DNA of 6,333 bases, taken from Lentisphaerota bacterium. Lineage in GTDB: Bacteria > Verrucomicrobiota > Kiritimatiellia > RFP12 > UBA3636. Below, piece by piece: positions 1-6,201 of the stretch (positions are counted from its first letter, which is position 1; every line of letters begins with the position of its first letter). The DNA lies in the NCBI GenBank assembly GCA_012514445.1, contig JAAZAI010000516.1, positions 1 to 6,333 on the forward strand. Direction: 5' to 3'. A program made the translations under genes and the position numbers. Below the pieces are notes generated by a model that saw only the letters and a program-made list of their open reading frames with translations, ran no database searches and was not told where the DNA came from.

Positions 1-1
1 C

Positions 2-835
2 TGGGGACCGCATCATGGAGAAGAACCGCCTCTATCCGGCGTCAACGGATCCGGGGCGGTTTTTTTTTCACACTGCACGCTGGGCTGTCTGTACTGCCAG
101 AACCACCCCTGGAGCGCCGGCGGGGCGGGGGACGAGGTGGGCGTGGACGGCCTGACGGCGATTCTCGTGGAGATGGCCGAGGCGGGGTGCCACAACTGGA
201 ACCTCGTCACGCCGGGGCCTTGGCTGCCGTTCATCCGCGAAGCGGCCGCGCGGGCGCGGCGGCGCGGCGCGGCGCTCCCCTTCGTCTACAACACGAGCGG
301 CTATGAGCGCGTCGACATTGCCGAGGCCTATCGGGATTTGATGGACGTGGTGCTGACGGATCTGCGCTATGCGACGCCGGCGATCGCCCGCGAAGGATCG
401 GCCGCCCCGGACTATCCCGCGCATGCGCGGAATTTCCTGCGCTGGGCGTGGGACCATGTGGGGCCGCTGCGCCTCGATGCTGACGGGCTCACGACCGGCG
501 GGGTGATCGTGCGGATCCTCGTGCTCCCGGGGCGCGAGGCCGAGGCGGTCGCGAACCTCGAATGGATGGCCGGGACGATCGGGACGGACGTGCACCTCAG
601 CGTGATGTCGCAGTACACGCCCGTCCACGCGGCGGCCGCGCGAGACGGATGGAACCGCGTCGTGACGGAGGCGGAATACGCGCGCGTCACGGAGGCGGTC
701 GAACGACTCGGGTTTGAGAACGGATGGGTTCAGGAATTTGGCGCCTGCGCGCCGGACGACGGGCTTCTGGGCTGCGACATGCTGCCCGGGGCTGGCGTCG
801 CCGGGGCGGGGCGATGCGCACAGGCGTGCCTTTAG
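2..835 (+). CDS. PflX-like radical SAM protein (COG1313 type), 5' end cut by window
   Basis: The frame is open from base 2 to the TAG at 833-835, giving 277 visible residues; the true start lies left of the window. A GTG at 137 could be mistaken for the start, but it falls after the key motif. Bases 74-97 encode C-TLG-C-LY-C, the CX3CX2C motif that binds the 4Fe-4S cluster for S-adenosylmethionine cleavage, inside GSGAVFFSHCTLGCLYCQN, preceded by HGEEPPLSG. Further family-like segments are NLVTPGPWLP, LPFVYNTSGYE, GGVIVRILVLPG and LSVMSQYTPVH. Together these match the PflX-type relatives of pyruvate formate-lyase activating enzyme. The substrate of this family is unknown to me, and no formate-lyase gene is nearby, so glycyl-radical activation is not claimed. 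After the usual family end (around VQEF) there is a tail with four cysteines spaced CX8CX13CX3C. The gap to the following yebC is 87 bases. Confidence 0.9.
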   Translation, partial: WGPHHGEEPPLSGVNGSGAVFFSHCTLGCLYCQNHPWSAGGAGDEVGVDGLTAILVEMAEAGCHNWNLVTPGPWLPFIREAAARARRRGAALPFVYNTSGYERVDIAEAYRDLMDVVLTDLRYATPAIAREGSAAPDYPAHARNFLRWAWDHVGPLRLDADGLTTGGVIVRILVLPGREAEAVANLEWMAGTIGTDVHLSVMSQYTPVHAAAARDGWNRVVTEAEYARVTEAVERLGFENGWVQEFGACAPDDGLLGCDMLPGAGVAGAGRCAQACL

Positions 836-909
836 CAAACGGAAAACAACAACATCAGCGACCCGCGATGAGGCGGGGCGAAAGCAACAGGCGGCCAAAA
901 CCGCCAGAC

Positions 910-916
910 AAGGAAG
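910..916 (+). promoter_or_regulatory. Ribosome binding site of yebC
   Basis: AAGGAAG lies 6 bases before the ATG at 923 (8 counted from the AGGA core), a good Shine-Dalgarno match. It supports that ATG, which also gives the conserved MSGHSKWA N-terminus. Just upstream are two small potential hairpins: CCCGC 862-866 with GCGGG 873-877, and GGCGG 890-894 with CCGCC 901-905. Neither is followed by a T run, so I do not call a terminator. Confidence 0.75.
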
Positions 917-922
917 AACAAG

Positions 923-1672
923 ATGAGCGGTCACAGTAAATGGGCGACGATCAAGCATAAAAAGGGAGCGGCCGACGCCAAGCGCGGCAAGATGTTCAGC
1001 AAGCTCGCCAAGGAGATCACGATCGCCGCCAAGACGAACGGCAATCCCGGGAGCAACCCCACCCTCCGCACGCTGATCCAGAAGGCGAAGGGCATCAACA
1101 TGCCCAGCGACAACATCGACAAGGCGATCAAGAAGGGCACCGGCGAGATCGTGGCCGAGGCGCTCGAGGAGATCACCTACGAGGGCTACGCCGCCGGCGG
1201 CATCGGGCTCGTGGTCAACGTGCTCACCGACAACAAGAACCGCGCGGCGGCCGAGGTCGGCCACGTCTTCAAGCGCAACAACTCCGAATTCGCGGCCCGC
1301 GGCTCGGTGTCCCGCAACTTCGAGCGCCGCGGACAGATCATCGTCGAGAAGACCGCCGCCGAGGAGGACAAGCTCATGGAGATCGTCCTCGAGGCCGGCG
1401 CCGACGATCTGGTCACCGACGACGAGGGCTACGAGATTCTCACCCAGCCTTCCGCCTACCAGGCGGTGGCGACGGCGCTCGAGAACGCCCAGATCCCCGC
1501 GGTCAGCTCCGAAATCGCCTTCCTCCCCATGACCCAGAAGGAGGTCACCGATCTGGCGAAGGTCAAGGCGCTGCTCAAGTTCGTCGAGGCGCTCGAGGAC
1601 AACGAAGACGTCCAGAACGTCTACCACGACGCGGACATCAGCGACGAGCTGATGGCCCAGGCCGAGGAATAG
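923..1672 (+). CDS. yebC: YebC/PmpR/TACO1-family protein
   Basis: This 249-residue protein has the usual length and full sequence signature of the family. It starts MSGHSKWATIKHKKGAADAK, followed by RGKMFSKLAKEI, a NMPSDNIDKAIKKGTGE segment (about residues 59-73), ITYEGYAAGGIGLVVNVLTDNKNR (about 84-107, the most conserved stretch), an LEAGADDL motif near 155-162, and LEDNEDVQNVYHD close to the C-terminus. Family members are annotated as transcriptional regulators (PmpR), while the mitochondrial relative TACO1 and some bacterial YebC proteins act in translation; this sequence cannot decide between them. The usual glycine-rich turn before the GSV motif reads RNNSEFAARGSV here, a form I associate with PVC-group bacteria (from memory, unsearched). 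The acidic C-terminus (ELMAQAEE) is ordinary. Start choice rests on the Shine-Dalgarno and the conserved N-terminus. Confidence 0.97.
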   Translation: MSGHSKWATIKHKKGAADAKRGKMFSKLAKEITIAAKTNGNPGSNPTLRTLIQKAKGINMPSDNIDKAIKKGTGEIVAEALEEITYEGYAAGGIGLVVNVLTDNKNRAAAEVGHVFKRNNSEFAARGSVSRNFERRGQIIVEKTAAEEDKLMEIVLEAGADDLVTDDEGYEILTQPSAYQAVATALENAQIPAVSSEIAFLPMTQKEVTDLAKVKALLKFVEALEDNEDVQNVYHDADISDELMAQAEE

Positions 1673-1694
1673 TTCCGCGGGGAGTCCTGCCCCA

Positions 1695-1730
1695 CGCCCC
1701 GGACATCCCGGGGCGCCCGGTCGGTTTCTT
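1695..1730 (+). terminator. GC-rich hairpin after yebC, weak terminator or attenuator candidate
   Basis: CGCCCCGG (1695-1702) and CCGGGGCG (1708-1715) form a perfect 8-base-pair stem with a five-base loop (ACATC), starting 22 bases after the yebC stop. The T-rich stretch that should follow is weak and late (GTTTCTT, 1724-1730), so this is not a classical intrinsic terminator. It could pause or partly terminate transcription, or stabilise an mRNA 3' end, between yebC and the kinase gene. Confidence 0.4.
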
Positions 1731-1736
1731 GCAAGC

Positions 1737-1742
1737 GAGGAG
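1737..1742 (+). promoter_or_regulatory. Ribosome binding site of the tandem NDK gene
   Basis: GAGGAG stands 6 bases before the ATG at 1749 and is the strongest Shine-Dalgarno in the window. It fixes that start for the kinase gene, which would otherwise rest only on the N-terminal sequence of a degenerate domain. Confidence 0.75.
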
Positions 1743-1748
1743 TCGTCC

Positions 1749-2891
1749 ATGAACGAACTGGCGTATGTCCTGATCAACCCGTATTCCATCCGTAAATCCC
1801 GGACGGGCGGCATCCTGTCCCGCTATCTCAGCCGGACGGACCTCCGCCTCGTCTCCGCGAGGATGTTCGGCCCCAGCCGGACGATGGCGGAGCGCTACGC
1901 GGCCGAGGTCCGCAACCGCTGCGACGGCGTGCCGGAGATCGACAAGCTGATCGCCGACTACGTGATGAAGGAGTACGCGCCGAACAAGCCCACGGGGCGG
2001 CCGCACCGCTGCATGTGCCTGCTCTTCGAGGGCGAGGACGCGATCCGTAAAATCTGGGAGGTGACGGGCAGCGTCACGCTGCGGTGGGGCTGCGGCCAGA
2101 CCGTCCGCGAGACGTACGGCGACTACATCCAGGACGCCTCGGGCAAGGTCACGTACTTCGAGCCGGCCGTGCTCGTCGGGCCGACGAAGGAATTCGTCGA
2201 AAGGACGCTGCGCATCATCTGCGAGCACATTCCGACGGATTCCGGTCTCGTCAACACGCACGGGCTGGAACAGACGCTCGTCATGCTCAAGCCGGACAAC
2301 TTCCAGCGCCCGTCGCTGCGCGTGGGCAACATCATCGACTTGTTCTCGTCCTCGGGGCTTCGGATCGTCGCGGTCAAGAAATTCGCGATGACCGTCGCGC
2401 AGGCGGAGCGGTTCTACGGTCCCGTGGTGCAGTCGCTCGAGGCGAAGTTCCCCGTGTTCGGCGCGGCCCGCGTGGCCGCCGCCGCTGCGCGCGAACTGGG
2501 CGTCGAGGTGACCGAGGCGGAGGCGGAGCCGCTCTGCCGAACGATCGCGTCGAAGTTCGCCCGGGCGCAGTTCGAGCTGATCGTGGAGTTCATGACGGGC
2601 TACAAGCCCTCCGCGGTGCTCGAGAGCGAGAAGGCCTTCCGCGCGGGCGCGGACAGTCTCGCGCTGATCTACGAGGGCGAGAACGCGGTCGCCAAGATCC
2701 GCGACATCCTCGGCGCCACGGATCCCCTCAAGGCGCGTCCCGGCTCCATCCGTCGGGAGTTCGGGACGAACGTCATGGTCAACGCCGCCCATGCCTCCGA
2801 CTCGCCTGAAAACGCCAAACGGGAAATGGCGATCATCGACATCTTTGGCGACAACATGTCGCCCTTCATCAAGAAATACTGCTATGAATAG
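1749..2891 (+). CDS. ndk: Tandem nucleoside diphosphate kinase, N-terminal domain degenerate
   Basis: The 380-residue product is more than twice the usual length of a nucleoside diphosphate kinase (about 140-150), the cytosolic enzyme that passes phosphate from ATP to other NDPs through a phosphohistidine. The second domain (about 173-366) holds the catalytic set: Lys181 in LKPDN, Tyr223, Arg318 and Thr324 in RDILGATDP, Arg335, Asn345 and the active-site His348 in NAAHASDS. It also has extra segments of roughly 45 residues after Tyr223 and about 15-20 after FMTGYKP (285-300 region). The first domain (about 3-165) keeps the outline (LINPYSIRKS, LFEGEDAIRKI, TVRETYGDY) but has Asn10 for the lysine, Trp103 near the first arginine, and no histidine between residues 87 and 159, so it should not be catalytic. 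It may serve folding, assembly or regulation (inference). The gene ends in an 8-base overlap with the aminotransferase gene. Function as an NTP-balancing kinase is likely but rests on the second domain alone. Confidence 0.88.
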   Translation: MNELAYVLINPYSIRKSRTGGILSRYLSRTDLRLVSARMFGPSRTMAERYAAEVRNRCDGVPEIDKLIADYVMKEYAPNKPTGRPHRCMCLLFEGEDAIRKIWEVTGSVTLRWGCGQTVRETYGDYIQDASGKVTYFEPAVLVGPTKEFVERTLRIICEHIPTDSGLVNTHGLEQTLVMLKPDNFQRPSLRVGNIIDLFSSSGLRIVAVKKFAMTVAQAERFYGPVVQSLEAKFPVFGAARVAAAAARELGVEVTEAEAEPLCRTIASKFARAQFELIVEFMTGYKPSAVLESEKAFRAGADSLALIYEGENAVAKIRDILGATDPLKARPGSIRREFGTNVMVNAAHASDSPENAKREMAIIDIFGDNMSPFIKKYCYE

Positions 2892-4044
2892 AGCGCTCCA
2901 GGACATCCGTCCCTCCGACACCCTGGCGATCGCGGCCAAGGCCAAGAAGCTGGCCGCCGACGGGATCAAGGTCTGTAACTTCGCGGCCGGGGAACCCGAT
3001 TTCGACACGCCGGCGAGCATCAAGGAGGCCGCGGCGCAGGCGCTGGCGCAAGGTCAGACGAAGTACACGCCCGCGCGCGGCCTTCCGGCGCTGTGCAAGG
3101 CCATCGCCGAGAAGCTCAAGCGCGAGAACGGCCTGACGTATTCCGAGAACGACGTGATCGTCGGCGGCGGTGGCAAGATGTCGCTCTCCACCGCGTTCAT
3201 GGCGCTGCTCAACCCCGGCGACGAAGTCGTCATCCCCGCGCCCTACTGGCTGAGCTATCCCGAGATGGTCCGTCTCGCGGGCGGCACGCCGGTCTTCGTG
3301 AAGGGCGACGATCTCGCCGGCTTCCGCATCACCCCGCGGCAGCTCGAGGAGGCCATCACGCCGAAGACGGTGGCGGTGGTGCTCAACAGCCCGTCGAATC
3401 CGACCGGTCTCGTCTACAAGCCCGAGGAATTGAAGGCGTTCGCGGACATCTGCGTCAAGCACGACGTGTGGATCATCTCCGACGAAATCTACGAGCGCAT
3501 GGTCTACGGCGGCGAGCGCTTCGTCAGCGTGGCGGCGCTCTCGCCCGAGATCTTCCGCAAGACGCTCACGGTCAACGGGGTCTCCAAGGCCTACGCGATG
3601 ACCGGCTGGCGCATCGGCTACGCCGCCGGCCCGAGCGAGATCATCCGCGCGATGGAGACGGTGCAGAGCCACATGGCATCCGCCCCGGCGACTTTTGCCC
3701 AATTCGGCGCGCTGCACGCGCTCCGCGGCGTGGAGGACGAGATCCAGCCGATGCTCGCCGCCTTCGAGGCGCGCAACCAGCGCATCTTCGAGTTGATGGC
3801 CCAGATCAAGGGCGTCGTCTGCCGCCGCCCCATGGGCGCCTTCTACATCTTTCCCAACATCGGCGCCTTCGGCCTCGACTCGCGCGAATTCGCGCAGCGC
3901 CTCATCGAGGAGCAGCACGTCGCCGCGGTGCCGGGCCTCTCGTTCGGCGCTCCGGACAACCTCCGCTTCTCCTATGCGTGCGGCATGGAGGAGATCGAGG
4001 AGGGGATGCGCCGCTTCAAGGCCTTCTGCCAAACCTTCGCCTAG
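2884..4044 (+). CDS. Class I PLP aminotransferase, aspartate aminotransferase type
   Basis: A 386-residue fold-type I aminotransferase. It carries the Ib-subgroup landmarks: FAAGEPDFDTP near residues 33-43, KYTPARGLPAL around 60-70, NSPSNPTG (Asn172) for the cofactor ring, SDEIYE (Asp200, Tyr203), SKAYAMTGWRIGYAAG with Lys235 as the Schiff-base lysine, and Arg361 in LRFSYA for the substrate carboxylate. The likely reaction is aspartate plus 2-oxoglutarate to oxaloacetate plus glutamate. Members of this subgroup can also use prephenate or other amino acids, so I give no gene symbol. The start at 2884 is preferred over an in-frame ATG at 2791, because the 31 extra residues do not resemble the family and would lie inside the kinase gene. 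The start overlaps the kinase stop (ATGAATAG, 2884-2891) with no clear Shine-Dalgarno, so translation is probably coupled to ndk. Confidence 0.95.
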   Translation: MNRALQDIRPSDTLAIAAKAKKLAADGIKVCNFAAGEPDFDTPASIKEAAAQALAQGQTKYTPARGLPALCKAIAEKLKRENGLTYSENDVIVGGGGKMSLSTAFMALLNPGDEVVIPAPYWLSYPEMVRLAGGTPVFVKGDDLAGFRITPRQLEEAITPKTVAVVLNSPSNPTGLVYKPEELKAFADICVKHDVWIISDEIYERMVYGGERFVSVAALSPEIFRKTLTVNGVSKAYAMTGWRIGYAAGPSEIIRAMETVQSHMASAPATFAQFGALHALRGVEDEIQPMLAAFEARNQRIFELMAQIKGVVCRRPMGAFYIFPNIGAFGLDSREFAQRLIEEQHVAAVPGLSFGAPDNLRFSYACGMEEIEEGMRRFKAFCQTFA

Positions 4045-4119
4045 CGCCTCTTCACGCGGCCATCCGGAACGACGACCTGAGACGGGCGCGACCGGCGCCG
4101 CCCCAGCCCCTTCACCGCC

Positions 4120-5415
4120 ATGTCCAAATTCATCATCGAAGGCGGCGTGCCTATCGCCGGCCGCCACTACAGCCCCGGCAACAAGAACGCCGCGCTCCCC
4201 ATGATCGCGGCGTCCCTGCTCGCCGACTCGCCGGTCGAGATCGCCAACCTGCCGCTCATCCGCGACGTCTCCGTGATGCTCGAGCTCGTCGCCGAGCTCG
4301 GCGCGAGCGTGTCCTTCGACCGCGTGGCGCGCAAGGTGACCATCGATCCGCGCACCCTTCGCAAGACGTCGCTCTCCGAGGACCTCTGCAACCGCATCCG
4401 CACGTCCATCCTCTTCGCCGGCCCGCTCGTCGCGAAGACCGGCGCCGTCGTCCTCCCGCCGCCGGGCGGCGACGTGATCGGCCGCCGCCGTCTCGACACG
4501 CATTTCGAAGGGCTCCGCAACCTCGGCGTCCTGGTCGATCCAACGCGCGCGCCCTACGTCTTCAGCGCCCCCGCGGGCCTGCGCGGCGCCAAGATGATCC
4601 TCGACGAGGCGAGCGTCACCGCCACCGAGAACATCGTCATGGCCGCGACGCTGGCCAAGGGCCGCACCGAGATCTTCAATGCCGCGTGTGAACCGCACGT
4701 CCAGGATCTGTGCCGGATGCTTCGCAGCATGGGCGCCAGCATCTCGGGCATCGGGACGAACCTGCTCGTCGTGGACGGCGTGGACGCGCTGCACGGCGCC
4801 TCCGTCCGGGTCAGCCCCGACGCCATCGAGTCCGCCAGCTTCATCGCCGCCGCCGCCGCCACGCACGGCAGCATCGTGATCGACGAGACGCTCGAGCACG
4901 ACTTCGAGATCCTCAAGCGTCCGTTCGCCCGCCTCGGCGTGACGTGGACGCGCGACGCCGCCGGCGCGCTGACGTTCGACTCGCGCGGCGTGGAGCTGCG
5001 CATCGCGCCCGAGATGTCCGGCGCGATCGCGAAGATCGAGGACGGCATCTGGCCGCAGACGCCGACGGACCTGCTCAGCGTGCTGCTCGTGCTCGCCACG
5101 CAGGCCGACGGCATCGTGCTCTTCTTCGAGAAGATGTTCGAGAGCCGGATGTATTTCGTGGACAGCCTCATCAACATGGGCGCCCAGATCGTGCAGTGCG
5201 ACCCGCACCGCGTCGTCGTCCGGGGCGTCTCCCGCCTGCGCGGCGCCAAGATGCTCAGTCCGGACATCCGCGCGGGCATGGCGCTGCTCGTCGCCGGCCT
5301 CTGCGCCGAAGGCGTCACGACGATCGCCAACGCCGAGAGCATCGACCGCGGCTACGAACCCGTCGAGCGGGCGCTCTCCGAGCTCGGCGCCCGCATCACC
5401 CGCGTCCCCGACTAG
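4120..5415 (+). CDS. murA: UDP-N-acetylglucosamine 1-carboxyvinyltransferase MurA, Asp-type (Cys replaced)
   Basis: A 431-residue enolpyruvyl transferase of normal MurA length (E. coli about 419). It transfers enolpyruvate from PEP to UDP-GlcNAc in the cytoplasm, the first committed step to peptidoglycan. Visible landmarks are GNKNAALP with Lys22 and Asn23 (PEP and sugar binding), IRTSILFAGPLVA with Arg94, the mobile loop PPPGGDVIGRRRLDTH (Arg123, His128), TPTD with Asp317 (counterpart of E. coli Asp305), DIRAG with Arg384 and SIDRGYE. The loop residue aligned with E. coli Cys115 is Asp118 (codon GAC, 4471-4473). The ATG at 4120 is the first possible start after an in-frame TGA at 4078-4080. 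No Shine-Dalgarno is visible in the C-rich leader (4101-4119), so initiation may be weak or coupled. Paralogous EPSP synthase (AroA) is excluded by the GNKNAALP and PGGD loop sequences. Confidence 0.95.
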   Translation: MSKFIIEGGVPIAGRHYSPGNKNAALPMIAASLLADSPVEIANLPLIRDVSVMLELVAELGASVSFDRVARKVTIDPRTLRKTSLSEDLCNRIRTSILFAGPLVAKTGAVVLPPPGGDVIGRRRLDTHFEGLRNLGVLVDPTRAPYVFSAPAGLRGAKMILDEASVTATENIVMAATLAKGRTEIFNAACEPHVQDLCRMLRSMGASISGIGTNLLVVDGVDALHGASVRVSPDAIESASFIAAAAATHGSIVIDETLEHDFEILKRPFARLGVTWTRDAAGALTFDSRGVELRIAPEMSGAIAKIEDGIWPQTPTDLLSVLLVLATQADGIVLFFEKMFESRMYFVDSLINMGAQIVQCDPHRVVVRGVSRLRGAKMLSPDIRAGMALLVAGLCAEGVTTIANAESIDRGYEPVERALSELGARITRVPD

Positions 5416-5453
5416 CTCGCCCCCCGCCCCGCCACCTCAATCCCCGCCCCGTC

Positions 5454-5459
5454 AGGAAG
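5454..5459 (+). promoter_or_regulatory. Ribosome binding site of truB
   Basis: AGGAAG lies 4 bases before the ATG at 5464 (6 from the AGGA core). It decides the start, which gives a 15-residue Pro/Ser-rich lead-in before the conserved DGILLVDKPSGMTS sequence. The next in-frame ATG falls inside that conserved motif and would destroy it. Confidence 0.65.
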
Positions 5460-5463
5460 CCCC

Positions 5464-6201
5464 ATGCCCACGTATTCCCCGCAACCTTCTTTTTCCCGCG
5501 CCCCGGACCCCGACGGCATTCTGCTCGTCGACAAGCCCTCGGGCATGACCTCCCACGACGTCGTCAACGCCGTGCGCAAGATGTTCAAGATCGAGAAGGC
5601 GGGCCATGGCGGCACGCTCGACCCCTCGGCCACCGGCCTGCTCGTGCTGCTGCTCGGCAAGGCCACCAAGCTCTCCGAGCGCGTCATGGGCGGCGACAAG
5701 GTCTACGAAGGCGTGATGCGCCTGGGCTCTTCCACGACGACGCAGGACGCCGAGGGCGAGCGCGTCTCGGGCTCCGATCCTTCGGGCGTGACGGAGGAGG
5801 CGCTGCGCGCGGCCATTGCCACGCTGACCGGCGACATCTACCAGACGCCGCCGATGGTCTCCGCGTTGAAGAAGGACGGCGTTCCGCTCTACAAGCTCGC
5901 GCGCAAGGGCGAGGTGGTGGAGCGCCAGCCGCGGCTCGTGCACATCTACCGCTTCCAGGTCGTCGAATTCGGCATCCCCGACAGCCGGATCGAGATCAAG
6001 TGCACCAAGGGGACCTACGTACGGACGCTCTGCCACGACGTGGGGGAGAAGCTCGGCTGCGGCGGCCATCTGGCGTCGCTGCGGCGCACGCAGTCAGGCA
6101 AGTTCACGGTCGACAAGGCCATCCGGTTCGAGGACCTCAAGACCCTGCCGCGCGCCGACCTCGCCCGGCACGTCCTGCCCATGCTCGCGGCGATGGAGTA
6201 G
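5464..6201 (+). CDS. truB: tRNA pseudouridine(55) synthase TruB, short form
   Basis: A 245-residue pseudouridine synthase that converts U55 in the T-loop of tRNAs. Its motifs, in order, are DGILLVDKPSGMTSHDVV (residues 17-34), GHGGTLDPSATGLLV (47-61) with the catalytic Asp53, KVYEG with Tyr81, PLYKLAR (141-147), CTKGTYVRTLCHDVG (180-194) with Arg187, and LRRTQSGKF (206-214). It is shorter than the E. coli enzyme (314 residues): the sequence stops soon after the catalytic domain, so the C-terminal RNA-binding PUA-like part is missing. Short TruB forms are known in other bacteria, and the natural ending (LPMLAAME, TAG at 6199-6201) gives no sign of truncation. The gap to murA is 48 bases and the two genes are probably co-transcribed. 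Its usual partners infB and rbfA are not seen in this window. Confidence 0.96.
   Translation: MPTYSPQPSFSRAPDPDGILLVDKPSGMTSHDVVNAVRKMFKIEKAGHGGTLDPSATGLLVLLLGKATKLSERVMGGDKVYEGVMRLGSSTTTQDAEGERVSGSDPSGVTEEALRAAIATLTGDIYQTPPMVSALKKDGVPLYKLARKGEVVERQPRLVHIYRFQVVEFGIPDSRIEIKCTKGTYVRTLCHDVGEKLGCGGHLASLRRTQSGKFTVDKAIRFEDLKTLPRADLARHVLPMLAAME

Noticed and set aside
137..835. GTG at 137 as the start of the radical SAM gene
   Set aside because: The frame stays open to the window edge, and the essential CX3CX2C motif lies upstream at 74-97, so the gene starts left of the window.
862..905. Two small hairpins before yebC as a terminator or riboswitch
   Set aside because: Five-base-pair stems without a T run or any recognisable riboswitch core; expected by chance in GC-rich DNA.
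68..1813. Long - strand open frame (581 codons) across the radical SAM and yebC genes
   Set aside because: Same antisense shadow effect. It runs across the radical SAM gene, the intergenic gap and yebC without any recognisable domain.
2791..2883. Earlier ATG at 2791 for the aminotransferase
   Set aside because: The added 31 residues are out-of-frame kinase sequence without family similarity; ATG 2884 gives the normal N-terminus and length.
1638..3023. Long - strand open frame (461 codons) across the kinase gene
   Set aside because: Antisense shadow of the NDK gene with biased composition and no motif.
3093..4691. Long + strand open frame (532 codons) overlapping the aminotransferase and murA in another frame
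   Set aside because: Arg/Pro/Ala/His-rich translation typical of an out-of-frame reading of GC-rich genes; both underlying genes have strong family motifs in their own frames.
2869..5208. Very long open frame on the - strand (779 codons) across the aminotransferase and murA genes
   Set aside because: It is the mirror of two well-supported + strand genes. In GC-rich coding DNA, antisense frames lack stops because of codon bias; the translation is a low-complexity mix of Arg, Ala, Gly, Asp, Glu, His, Leu and Val with no family resemblance.
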